This document shows, piece after piece, positions 1-4,661 of a stretch of 35,382 nucleotides of DNA. The stretch is from the IMG/VR virus record IMGVR_UViG_3300030328_002712, positions 1 to 35,382 of that record; one strand, given 5' to 3'. The position numbers and the translations under genes were made by a program. Source of the stretch: a virus. The notes beneath the pieces were generated by a model. That model was not told the DNA's origin. It searched no databases and worked only from the letters and a program-made list of their open reading frames with translations. Each line of letters begins with the position of its first letter. Position 1 is the stretch's first letter.

Positions 1-275
1 TATACAAAAATCATTTAAAAATAGGTTTTAAATACCTTTATAAATATAAAACAGTTTTTTATTCCTTTTTTTATGTGATGGAGAATCTGTATGTATTCTA
101 TAGGTAGTAAGCATAGATTGAGTATAGATTTAAGGTCTTATAAATGCTCTCAGTTCTTGTGACCTTTGCGAGCATAGCATAAGGACTTCTCTCTGTCAAC
201 TACAAGGATCGCAGAAAATTCACAATCCGTAACAATTTTTGCTATAAGAACATATATACTACTGTGAGTCTTATA
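1..275. other. Leader region without a recognisable gene
   Basis: I find no credible ORF here; the longest ATG frames have about 12 codons. The segment holds a late-promoter octamer at 39-46, T-rich runs at 54-73, and two copies of GTCTTATAAAT at 135-145 and 268-278, the second running into the dyad array. No tRNA-like T-loop was seen. It probably is regulatory sequence between an upstream gene and the array. Confidence 0.5.
39..46 (+). promoter_or_regulatory. T4-type late promoter octamer
   Basis: TATAAATA matches the T4 late-promoter consensus exactly. No gene lies within 340 bases downstream, so it would transcribe the array region or act in an unknown way. In DNA this AT-rich a chance match is possible. 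Confidence 0.4.
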
Positions 276-485
276 AATCTCGACTAGGGATTGTCAGGGA
301 ATCTCGACTAGATTCTTATAAAAGCTTGACATCTCGACTAGATTGAACTATAATCATTATATCACCAATCAAATCTCGACTAGATTCATGAACGACTACG
401 ATTACGAATCAACGTGGGACTACGAGATATCATGTCACGATTATCTCGACGAGACATATACACATATGCAGGATCTCGACGAGGA
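276..485 (+). repeat. Operator-like dyad array, six copies
   Basis: A 15-base near-palindrome, AATCTCGACTAGATT, is exact at 300-314 and 372-386, differs by one base at 330-344, and is extended by GG at 276-292. Two variants, ATCTCGACGAG, lie at 443-453 and 473-483; the first sits in a perfect 11-base palindrome at 444-454. The outer arms AATCT/AGATT are inverted repeats. Starts are about 24, 30, 42, 70 and 30 bases apart. One copy fills the spacer of a consensus promoter, which suggests binding sites for a regulator. No further copies were seen elsewhere in the window. Confidence 0.7.
326..354 (+). promoter_or_regulatory. Consensus sigma-70 promoter in array
   Basis: TTGACA at 326-331 and TATAAT at 349-354 are separated by exactly 17 bases. 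The spacer contains the third dyad repeat, so a protein bound there would compete with RNA polymerase. This is the best host-type promoter in the window, typical of an early phage promoter. Confidence 0.75.
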
Positions 486-540
486 ACACCCACGAGAACA
501 TACAGACTATCAAGCACTAGCGTATGCACATTATGCATGA
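388..540 (+). CDS. Possible small acidic tyrosine-rich protein
   Basis: This 50-codon frame starts at ATG 388, two bases after a dyad repeat and about 27 bases downstream of the expected start of the consensus promoter. There is no Shine-Dalgarno sequence. The product is rich in Asp, Glu, Tyr and His. The last two array copies fall in frame and encode YLDE and DLDE, so the repeat may be partly coding. I recognise no family. An overlapping minus-strand frame at 386-616 is equally long but basic and looks less phage-like. The region could also be a non-coding leader. Low certainty. Confidence 0.35.
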   Translation: MNDYDYESTWDYEISCHDYLDETYTHMQDLDEEHPREHTDYQALAYAHYA

Positions 541-659
541 TGCATTTGTAAGCATTACGTAGGGATGCACTAGACACTAGATATACGGTGTGATACATTA
601 TACCGCGCACATTCATTATGACCTAGATTAGCACGAAAAAATAAGAAAGTCAAGAGCAT

Positions 660-683
660 TGTGCCACCTCTGCAACTGGCACA
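660..683. repeat. Inverted repeat TGTGCCA/TGGCACA
   Basis: A perfect 7-base stem (660-666 and 677-683) with a 10-base loop. The arms share GTGCCA/TGGCAC with the recurring cassette motif found after many small genes, so it may be a relic or a binding-site pair for the same factor. No T tract follows. Confidence 0.45.
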
Positions 684-810
684 CCCCAGAAATTAGTATA
701 CGAAGATAATAATAAAATTGCGCTGCTTCGGTGACGAAAGTTTATAATGAGTCCTACCCCAGACCTATTCTTATAATAAAATAAAAATTGATTGAAATCA
801 AGCTGCCTTG

Positions 811-848
811 TGCCACTAATTAAAGTGTCTACTATTGGCAGTTTTTTT
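811..848 (+). terminator. Hairpin with seven-T tail
   Basis: TGCCA at 811-815 pairs with TGGCA at 836-840, with CTGCC/GGCAG as an outer alternative, followed by TTTTTTT at 842-848. The loop holds the cassette motif in forward orientation. This insulates the array region from the first small-gene cassette. Confidence 0.6.
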
Positions 849-861
849 ATGCATAATGGTT

Positions 862-867
862 TATTAT
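862..867 (+). promoter_or_regulatory. TATTAT -10 element, cassette 1
   Basis: A -10-like hexamer lies right after a terminator and 29 bases before the start at 896. As with the other cassettes, no -35 hexamer is found 16-18 bases upstream. Confidence 0.45.
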
Positions 868-895
868 AAGAATGTAAACAAAAACATTTTGAAAA

Positions 896-1153
896 ATGCC
901 AGAACTTTACGATTCAATTATTTTTGGTATGTCATTCTGGATAGATCAGCAAGGTCTATTCATGTCAGCACCAAGTTATGCAACAGGTGGAGGGTGTGAT
1001 ATGGATAATGCGATTCCCGTGTATGATTGGGAAAACTGGGATGAACTGACAGCACACCATCATTCTCATTTAATGCACATCGTTCAAATGTGTACACTAA
1101 AAAGAGACACTCACCAAATCGACCACTATGCGGAGGTCTTCGCAAATGTCTAA
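896..1153 (+). CDS. Hypothetical 85-residue histidine-containing protein
   Basis: The start at ATG 896 follows the first cassette promoter. The protein has no signal peptide or membrane segment. It contains a glycine cluster (GGGC near residue 32), an aromatic acidic stretch YDWENWDE, and a run AHHHSHLMH in the middle, with more His near the C-terminus; the His and Cys residues could bind metal but nothing proves it. I do not recognise a family. It overlaps the next gene by 8 bases, so the two are probably translated together. Its place among small cassette genes suggests an early accessory product. Confidence 0.75.
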   Translation: MPELYDSIIFGMSFWIDQQGLFMSAPSYATGGGCDMDNAIPVYDWENWDELTAHHHSHLMHIVQMCTLKRDTHQIDHYAEVFANV

Positions 1154-1292
1154 GAATATCATCGAACTTACAGACGGGCAACTTGAATACTTACAAGACC
1201 TCGTAATGTTTGCTTATGAGATGGAGGTTCCAGAACAAAAGGGTTGGGACATTCAAACGTTTGATAATTTAGTTGACGCAGTATGCTCATGA
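1146..1292 (+). CDS. Hypothetical 48-residue acidic protein
   Basis: ATG 1146 lies inside the end of the previous gene, in another frame, with 8 bases shared; this is typical of translational coupling. The product MSKNIIELTDGQLEYLQDLV... is acidic and probably helical (ELTDGQLEYLQDLV reads as an amphipathic helix). No family is recognised. A cassette motif and strong terminator follow, so it ends the first two-gene unit. Confidence 0.65.
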   Translation: MSKNIIELTDGQLEYLQDLVMFAYEMEVPEQKGWDIQTFDNLVDAVCS

Positions 1293-1318
1293 GGATGTTG
1301 CGGGACGGTTAGGACAAT

Positions 1319-1333
1319 TTAATTAGTGTCACA
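1319..1333 (+). repeat. Cassette motif copy
   Basis: TTAATTAGTGTCACA lies just after a gene end and immediately before a terminator. It is one of at least six close copies (1997-2012, 2672-2686, 3220-3235, 3791-3806, 6653-6667) with consensus TTAATTAAGTGKCAYA. Looser copies occur at 817-832 and 5171-5185. Confidence 0.7.
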
Positions 1334-1334
1334 A

Positions 1335-1359
1335 GGGAACTTCAATAGTTCCCTTTTTT
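1335..1359 (+). terminator. Intrinsic terminator
   Basis: GGGAAC (1335-1340) and GTTCCC (1348-1353) form a perfect stem with a 7-base loop, followed by six T. It ends the 896-1292 unit and lies 4 bases before the next TATAAT. Confidence 0.85.
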
Positions 1360-1362
1360 GTT

Positions 1363-1368
1363 TATAAT
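1363..1368 (+). promoter_or_regulatory. TATAAT promoter, cassette 2
   Basis: TATAAT follows the terminator T tract directly. The sequence 16-18 bases upstream is the hairpin loop and has no TTGACA. The leader downstream reads ACCACAAAACGGAG, shared in part with several other cassettes. Confidence 0.6.
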
Positions 1369-1395
1369 AGGGTATAACCACAAAACGGAGCAACT

Positions 1396-1848
1396 ATGCC
1401 TAACTGGTGCTACAACAGAATTACTGTTTACGGAAATGAACAGACAGAGAAAATCAAAGAAGTTGAAAAGATATTTGAAGGCAAGACACCATTCAACGAT
1501 ATTTTCCCAATGCCCGACTGGAAGAACACACCAAACGAGAACGGAGAGTTACCAGTATTAGAGCAAATGAAAAAACCTGATGGTTCGATTGCGTGGGAAA
1601 CCTATAATTGGGCAGATGGTACAAATGACGATAGATGGTATCATTGGTGCATTGATAACTGGGGAACTAAGTGGGAAGCAGATATGCACGGAATAGAATA
1701 TGAAGATGACGAAATTTTAGCACTTACTTTTAATACTGCTTGGAGTCCACCGCAGGGAGTTGTAGAAAAATTGCGTGAGAAGTTCCCAGAACTTACATTC
1801 CAATGTTTTTATGATGAACCAGGTTGTGAGATAGCGGGGTACTATTAA
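1396..1848 (+). CDS. Api92/YubB-like ferredoxin-fold protein (DUF1281 type)
   Basis: The 150-residue product begins MPNWCYNRITVYG and contains a W-rich centre (WYHWCIDNWGTKWEA) followed by LTFNTAWSPP. This is the pattern I associate with the Api92/YubB or DUF1281 family found in phages and plasmids, whose function is unknown. The start is supported by GGAG five bases upstream of ATG 1396. A longer overlapping frame from 1358 is rejected. It is followed without gap by the next gene. The role is unknown; carriage in an early cassette fits a host-interaction or plasmid-type accessory function, but that is inference. Confidence 0.8.
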   Translation: MPNWCYNRITVYGNEQTEKIKEVEKIFEGKTPFNDIFPMPDWKNTPNENGELPVLEQMKKPDGSIAWETYNWADGTNDDRWYHWCIDNWGTKWEADMHGIEYEDDEILALTFNTAWSPPQGVVEKLREKFPELTFQCFYDEPGCEIAGYY

Positions 1849-2004
1849 ATGAAGTATGAAATTAGGGATATCAATTATGACGATATCCGCAATGCATCAG
1901 ACAACTGGTTAAGGGTATGGTTGAAAGAAGATCTTGACCCCCAGATACATGACATGGTAACAAAAGAGTTATATGTTAGGGAACATCGTAGACCAATTAA
2001 TTAA
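1849..2004 (+). CDS. Hypothetical 51-residue protein
   Basis: ATG 1849 follows the previous stop codon with no intervening base. The product MKYEIRDINYDDIRNASDNW... is charged and has no membrane segment or motif that I know. Its stop codon lies within the cassette motif TTAATTAAGTGTCACA (1997-2012), so the motif is partly coding here. Confidence 0.65.
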   Translation: MKYEIRDINYDDIRNASDNWLRVWLKEDLDPQIHDMVTKELYVREHRRPIN

Positions 2005-2012
2005 GTGTCACA
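1997..2012 (+). repeat. Cassette motif copy
   Basis: TTAATTAAGTGTCACA is the fullest copy of the recurring motif. It includes the stop codon of the preceding 51-residue gene and is followed by a hairpin. Confidence 0.7.
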
Positions 2013-2016
2013 AGAT

Positions 2017-2042
2017 AACCCCATTCGTAACTGAGTGGGGTT
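2017..2042 (+). terminator. Hairpin between cassettes 2 and 3
   Basis: AACCCCA (2017-2023) pairs with TGGGGTT (2036-2042). No T tract follows; TATAAT begins three bases later. It could be a weak terminator, an RNA 3' stabiliser or part of the promoter. Confidence 0.6.
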
Positions 2043-2044
2043 AA

Positions 2045-2050
2045 TATAAT
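2045..2050 (+). promoter_or_regulatory. TATAAT promoter, cassette 3
   Basis: TATAAT lies directly after the hairpin and 48 bases before the start at 2099. No -35 hexamer is seen. Confidence 0.55.
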
Positions 2051-2098
2051 AGTATCAGGGAAACGCAAAGACTTTTCCCATACGTTTCAAAACTTCAA

Positions 2099-2665
2099 AT
2101 GAATTATCTTCCAGATACATTGCCAGAATACTCAAAGGACTTTTCCTCCGAGTTACCAATCGAATCTTTTTTACAGTATGGATTCTATAAGATTGCAGAC
2201 GCAGACTTAAAACCAGAAGAAAGATTTATCAAGAACCCAGAGGTTAATCCAATCCAATACAACGTAGTTAAGGGATTGGAGGAAAAATACAAATCTTATA
2301 GGGAACTGATCTATGCAATAGTGATAGATGGTAAAATTGTCAAAATTGGTGGAACATACACTGGAATGAAGAAACGTCATTCTTCTTATAATTGCGGAAC
2401 ACGCAAAGCACGAAATAAGGGAACTTGTTCTGTAACTAACTTTAATATTACAGAAACACAGTACACCGCAATCCGTGAAGGTAAAAAAGTTGAGTGGTAT
2501 GTATTTGATGTGCCACTTGCTGAAGCGACCATTAATTTGCCTTGGGGTGACGAAATCAAGTATAATGCAAAAACTTTTTATAAGTATGAGTCCTCTCTAT
2601 GTGCAAAGTACCAACAACTTACAGGACATTTTCCCATATTAAGTGACAATGCAGGAGTTGAGTAG
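2099..2665 (+). CDS. Probable GIY-YIG-type endonuclease
   Basis: The 188-residue protein carries a compact motif series: IYAIVIDGKIVKIGGT at 71-86 (a variant GIY..YIG strand pair with Y72 and KIG 82-84), R93 in KKRH, E164 in YKYESSL, and LSDNAG at 181-186 near the C-terminus. Spacing and residue types fit the GIY-YIG nuclease fold, in which Tyr, Arg, Glu and Asn serve metal-dependent cleavage. The second part of the signature is KIG instead of YIG. No DNA-binding domain is obvious, though residues 101-130 are basic. It sits alone in its cassette, so it might act in host DNA breakdown or as a homing-like nuclease. The fold is probable; the substrate is unknown. Confidence 0.65.
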   Translation: MNYLPDTLPEYSKDFSSELPIESFLQYGFYKIADADLKPEERFIKNPEVNPIQYNVVKGLEEKYKSYRELIYAIVIDGKIVKIGGTYTGMKKRHSSYNCGTRKARNKGTCSVTNFNITETQYTAIREGKKVEWYVFDVPLAEATINLPWGDEIKYNAKTFYKYESSLCAKYQQLTGHFPILSDNAGVE

Positions 2666-2671
2666 ACCAGT

Positions 2672-2686
2672 TTAATTAGTGGCACA
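2672..2686 (+). repeat. Cassette motif copy
   Basis: TTAATTAGTGGCACA lies 6 bases after the GIY-YIG-like gene. Its reverse complement occurs at 809-823. Confidence 0.65.
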
Positions 2687-2692
2687 CAGTTT

Positions 2693-2715
2693 AACCATTC
2701 TGTTCAAAAATGGTT
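2693..2715 (+). terminator. Hairpin between cassettes 3 and 4
   Basis: AACCATT (2693-2699) pairs with AATGGTT (2709-2715) around a 9-base loop. No T tract; a -10 element follows two bases later. Confidence 0.5.
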
Positions 2716-2717
2716 TA

Positions 2718-2723
2718 TATTAT
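2718..2723 (+). promoter_or_regulatory. TATTAT -10 element, cassette 4
   Basis: TATTAT follows the hairpin and precedes the 2746 start by 22 bases. The leader contains AAAGGAG as ribosome-binding site. Confidence 0.45.
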
Positions 2724-2745
2724 AAAAGTAATCAAAGGAGCATTA

Positions 2746-2967
2746 ATGCAACTAACACCAATCGCATCAAACATGACAGAGGTTGAAACCCCTGAAGCAA
2801 GAATTTTATTTTCCTACCGCACTCCAGTTGCTGCTTACGTATTCGGGGAGGGATTCGTAAGAACAGAAAAATTCTGGTCAGTTACTACATCACGACACAT
2901 CAACAAATGGTTAGATGGTGGGACAGCAAAAGAAGTGGAACAAACCTACCTAGATCAGTTGGTCTAG
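2746..2967 (+). CDS. Hypothetical 73-residue conserved-type phage protein
   Basis: ATG 2746 is chosen over an upstream in-frame ATG at 2710 because AAAGGAG lies just upstream and the earlier ATG falls in the hairpin arm. The centre reads ILFSYRTPVAAYV and the second half WSVTTSRHINKWLDG. I associate this wording (a small beta-rich protein ending in a TTSRHIN helix) with widespread small phage proteins of unknown function, but cannot name the family with certainty. It is the first gene of a three-gene set ending at 3212. Confidence 0.75.
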   Translation: MQLTPIASNMTEVETPEARILFSYRTPVAAYVFGEGFVRTEKFWSVTTSRHINKWLDGGTAKEVEQTYLDQLV

Positions 2968-2976
2968 GGGGTTATA

Positions 2977-3030
2977 ATGAATACATCAAACGCAATCTTC
3001 CTTTACATTCTTATCATCATTCTATTATGA
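2977..3030 (+). CDS. Hydrophobic 17-residue microprotein
   Basis: ATG 2977 opens the frame MNTSNAIFLYILIIILL, which ends in TGA within ATGA so that its stop overlaps the next start at 3027. The last 11 residues are nearly all Ile, Leu, Phe and Tyr, enough for a short membrane-inserting helix. GGGG lies upstream at 2967-2970. It may be a true membrane microprotein or a leader peptide that couples translation to the following gene. Short chance ORFs are common, so this is tentative. Confidence 0.4.
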   Translation: MNTSNAIFLYILIIILL

Positions 3031-3212
3031 ACCCACAATCACACAGAAGCACAGAAGAGTTAAAAACAATCGTGAAAGCACTCTCAAAACTCAGAGCATT
3101 GAACACCGATGCAGAGGATCAGAGGTTGTTCGAGTGTGAACAGGAACTCAGAAAGAGAAAAAGAGAGCAGGACTTTATTGACGCACACTTTCAAGTAATT
3201 ACGTACAGTTAG
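3027..3212 (+). CDS. Hypothetical 61-residue helical charged protein
   Basis: ATG 3027 shares ATGA with the stop of the hydrophobic microprotein. The product MNPQSHRSTEELKTIVKALS... is rich in Glu, Lys and Arg with a Leu pattern; residues 9-50 would form long helices, perhaps a short coiled coil (RLFECEQELRKRKREQ). No motif gives a function. An earlier frame start at 2907 overlaps the previous gene and is unlikely. Confidence 0.65.
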   Translation: MNPQSHRSTEELKTIVKALSKLRALNTDAEDQRLFECEQELRKRKREQDFIDAHFQVITYS

Positions 3213-3219
3213 TGGACAG

Positions 3220-3235
3220 TTAATTAAGTGTCATA
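3220..3235 (+). repeat. Cassette motif copy
   Basis: TTAATTAAGTGTCATA lies 7 bases after the 61-residue gene and directly before a GC hairpin. Confidence 0.7.
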
Positions 3236-3236
3236 C

Positions 3237-3256
3237 GGGGACTTCCATTCGTCCCC
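3237..3256 (+). terminator. Hairpin between cassettes 4 and 5
   Basis: GGGGAC (3237-3242) pairs with GTCCCC (3251-3256) around an 8-base loop. It has no T tract; TATAAT follows eight bases later. Confidence 0.6.
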
Positions 3257-3264
3257 ATATCCAT

Positions 3265-3270
3265 TATAAT
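3265..3270 (+). promoter_or_regulatory. TATAAT promoter, cassette 5
   Basis: TATAAT is followed by a leader ending ACAAACAAAGTTTAAAAACT immediately before ATG 3301. The same 20 bases precede ATG 3871, so the two cassettes share an entire proximal leader with no Shine-Dalgarno sequence. Confidence 0.6.
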
Positions 3271-3300
3271 AGAAGTAACAACAAACAAAGTTTAAAAACT

Positions 3301-3429
3301 ATGTCAACACTACACCACGAAGATATGCTACTTGACATTTTTGAAGAGGTACAGGAGAACTTTCCTTACCTTGACGAAGATAAGCAAATTGAGATAGCAA
3401 ACCAAAGATTTGAAGATTTGTTACAATGA
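3301..3429 (+). CDS. Hypothetical 42-residue acidic protein
   Basis: ATG 3301 follows the shared leader. The product MSTLHHEDMLLDIFEEVQEN... is strongly acidic and likely all-helical. No family is recognised. It overlaps the next start by ATGA, beginning a run of four overlapping genes (3301-3812). Acidic miniproteins of this kind are common in phage early regions; some inhibit host enzymes, but nothing here shows a target. Confidence 0.6.
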   Translation: MSTLHHEDMLLDIFEEVQENFPYLDEDKQIEIANQRFEDLLQ

Positions 3430-3560
3430 ACTACGAAGAAATCCTCAAATGCTATAATGGAATTGATGACATTCACGCAACAACTTCATTTGAATTTGGT
3501 CTCATGAATGACCTCTACTATCAACTTTTTTACAGTTACACCAATGAAAAGGATCTTTAA
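3426..3560 (+). CDS. Hypothetical 44-residue protein
   Basis: ATG 3426 overlaps the previous stop by four bases. The product MNYEEILKCYNGIDDIHATT... is acidic with a Tyr/Phe-rich C-terminus (LYYQLFYSY). It has no recognisable domain. The next gene starts 17 bases before its stop. Confidence 0.55.
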   Translation: MNYEEILKCYNGIDDIHATTSFEFGLMNDLYYQLFYSYTNEKDL

Positions 3561-3666
3561 AAATTTGAAATTGAGAGCAATCTTAAAGCAACAATTTCCA
3601 ACCAAAAAAGTCACCATCACAGACAACAATGATGGATCACAAACAATTTTATTACAATTAGCATAA
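3544..3666 (+). CDS. Hypothetical 40-residue basic protein
   Basis: ATG 3544 lies inside the preceding gene in another frame. The product has a basic N-terminus (MKRIFKNLKLRAILKQQF) and a short beta-like tail (KKVTITDNNDGSQTILLQL). It might bind nucleic acid, judged only by charge. It shares one base with the start of the next gene (TAATG). Confidence 0.5.
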   Translation: MKRIFKNLKLRAILKQQFPTKKVTITDNNDGSQTILLQLA

Positions 3667-3812
3667 TGACAGGAATCGAACTTTTTATACTCATCGGCGG
3701 CTGCTTCGCACTTTATACAGTCGGAAAAGCAATCGCAACTGAAATGGATTATAGGAGATCCGTAGACGAATTGCAAAAGGAGAATGACACTTTAATAAGT
3801 GGCATAGAGTAA
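3666..3812 (+). CDS. Small single-span membrane protein
   Basis: ATG 3666 overlaps the previous stop by one base. Of its 48 residues, about 5-20 (ELFILIGGCFALYTVG) form one hydrophobic span with a Gly-Gly-Cys centre, followed by a charged helix. Inference: an inner-membrane peptide, perhaps for lysis control or superinfection exclusion; the sequence does not decide. Its last codons contain the cassette motif TTTAATAAGTGGCATA (3791-3806). Confidence 0.6.
   Translation: MTGIELFILIGGCFALYTVGKAIATEMDYRRSVDELQKENDTLISGIE
3791..3806 (+). repeat. Cassette motif copy, inside coding end
   Basis: TTTAATAAGTGGCATA encodes residues just before the stop of the small membrane protein, showing that the motif is kept even where it must be translated. 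Confidence 0.6.
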
Positions 3813-3829
3813 CTACAAATCAATCAAAA

Positions 3830-3847
3830 ATCCTTTATAATAAGGAT
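3830..3847 (+). promoter_or_regulatory. TATAAT promoter within a palindrome, cassette 6
   Basis: ATCCTT-TATAAT-AAGGAT puts the -10 hexamer (3836-3841) as the loop of a perfect 6-base inverted repeat. A shorter version, CCTTTATAATAAGG, recurs at 5211-5224. This cassette lacks the usual upstream hairpin, so the palindrome may replace it. The leader is the 20-base sequence shared with 3281-3300. Confidence 0.6.
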
Positions 3848-3870
3848 ATAACAAACAAAGTTTAAAAACT

Positions 3871-4110
3871 ATGTACAAAGAAAAAAGAGTAATTAGACCA
3901 AACGACGAAGTAGTGAGATACTACTGTGAAAATGGTTATGGTCTCTCAGTTGCCTGTCATGAGCATTCTTATGGAGGTAAAGACGGACTTTATGAAATTG
4001 CTCTTTTAAAGGGAGACCAATTACATTATGATAATGAGTGGACAGACGTGAGAGGATATTTAACAAAGGGAGAAGTTTGGGCATGGTTGAAAATTGTTTC
4101 AGAGTATTAA
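3871..4110 (+). CDS. Hypothetical 79-residue protein
   Basis: ATG 3871 follows the repeated leader. The product MYKEKRVIRPNDEVVRYYCE... is rich in aromatic residues, with a Gly-rich centre (HSYGGKDGLYEIALL) and a terminal helix GEVWAWLKIVSEY. It looks like a small folded alpha/beta protein. I do not recognise the family. It is alone in its cassette. Confidence 0.75.
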   Translation: MYKEKRVIRPNDEVVRYYCENGYGLSVACHEHSYGGKDGLYEIALLKGDQLHYDNEWTDVRGYLTKGEVWAWLKIVSEY

Positions 4111-4121
4111 CTTATTGTAAC

Positions 4122-4141
4122 GGGGACTTTAAACAGTTCCC
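4122..4141 (+). terminator. Hairpin between cassettes 6 and 7
   Basis: GGGGACT (4122-4128) pairs with AGTTCCC (4135-4141), allowing one G-U pair, around a 6-base loop. A decayed cassette motif lies just before it; no T tract. Confidence 0.55.
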
Positions 4142-4149
4142 GTATCCTC

Positions 4150-4155
4150 TATAAT
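4150..4155 (+). promoter_or_regulatory. TATAAT promoter, cassette 7
   Basis: TCCTCTATAATAAAC is shared with the next cassette at 4623-4637, and the leader ATACACCACAACGGAGTT contains the ribosome-binding GGAG. Confidence 0.6.
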
Positions 4156-4184
4156 AAACATATACACCACAACGGAGTTCTTTC

Positions 4185-4316
4185 ATGTACACCACAAAAC
4201 AATTTGATAAAGATGTTGAGGAGTTGAGAAGATTAATCAGAATGTGCGATGAATTGATACAGAAGCAGGATAAGAACACTGAGACATTAATTCAACAATT
4301 CAATGGAGGTAAGTAA
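4185..4316 (+). CDS. Hypothetical 43-residue coiled-coil-like protein
   Basis: ATG 4185 follows GGAG in the shared leader. The product MYTTKQFDKDVEELRRLIRM... is almost wholly charged helix, with a heptad-like pattern of Leu and Ile. Its final codons carry GGAGGT (4304-4309), an ideal ribosome-binding site for the next gene one base downstream. No function is visible. Confidence 0.6.
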   Translation: MYTTKQFDKDVEELRRLIRMCDELIQKQDKNTETLIQQFNGGK

Positions 4317-4317
4317 G

Positions 4318-4557
4318 ATGAATAAGAAATACATCGTTGAAAAACTGGAATTTGATCCAAAATTCAAAAATGCCAAAGAGATAGAGGATCTTAATTTCAA
4401 AAGGGATAATGCCTATGGAGTTTGGGATTCTGAAGGCAAAGACGAAGATGAGAGAATTTCTAAACTCTTTGATAGGGTGCAGGATTATATGGGAGTTTAT
4501 TTAACTTCTCTTTCATTCTGTGAGAATCGCCCACACCCTCTGACATCGTTCAAGTAG
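4318..4557 (+). CDS. Hypothetical 79-residue acidic protein
   Basis: ATG 4318 is preferred to an in-frame ATG at 4303 because GGAGGT lies 8 bases upstream of it and 4303 falls inside the previous gene's tail. The product MNKKYIVEKLEFDPKFKNAK... is rich in Lys, Glu and Asp with a C-terminal part LTSLSFCENRPHPLTSFK. I do not recognise a family. Confidence 0.7.
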   Translation: MNKKYIVEKLEFDPKFKNAKEIEDLNFKRDNAYGVWDSEGKDEDERISKLFDRVQDYMGVYLTSLSFCENRPHPLTSFK

Positions 4558-4586
4558 ACGATTTATAAAGCGTCCATTTGATCTTA

Positions 4587-4623
4587 ATATTGGTTGTAAC
4601 AAATCCACATTTGCAACCAATAT
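4587..4623 (+). terminator. Ten-base-pair hairpin before cassette 8
   Basis: ATATTGGTTG (4587-4596) and CAACCAATAT (4614-4623) form a perfect stem with a 17-base loop. No T tract; TATAAT follows four bases later. Confidence 0.6.
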
Positions 4624-4627
4624 CCTC

Positions 4628-4633
4628 TATAAT
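4628..4633 (+). promoter_or_regulatory. TATAAT promoter, cassette 8
   Basis: It has the same TCCTCTATAATAAAC context as 4150, with leader ATACACCAAAAGGAGTT before ATG 4662. No -35 box is present; the hairpin loop occupies that position. Confidence 0.6.
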
Positions 4634-4661
4634 AAACGTATACACCAAAAGGAGTTACTTC

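Larger units (their letters stand above)
541..859. other. Intergenic region before the small-gene cassettes
   Basis: No credible gene was seen. The stretch has an inverted repeat TGTGCCA/TGGCACA at 660-683 and TATAAT hexamers at 743-748 and 772-777 without convincing -35 boxes. Near 809-832 a reversed copy of the cassette motif abuts a forward copy. It ends in a T-tailed hairpin. Confidence 0.5.

Noticed and set aside
276-485. CRISPR-like array from the regular repeats
   Set aside because: Repeats are only 11-15 bases, spacers are 9 to about 55 bases and irregular, and no cas gene is present.
386-616. Minus-strand 76-codon ORF
   Set aside because: It is antisense to all other genes, overlaps the repeat array and has no ribosome-binding site or recognisable sequence.
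1-900. tRNA or other structured RNA gene
   Set aside because: No T-loop GTTCRA pattern with a matching acceptor stem was found.
1358-1561. 67-codon plus-strand ORF over the Api92-like gene
   Set aside because: It is a shadow in another frame; the 1396 frame has a recognisable family and a good ribosome site.
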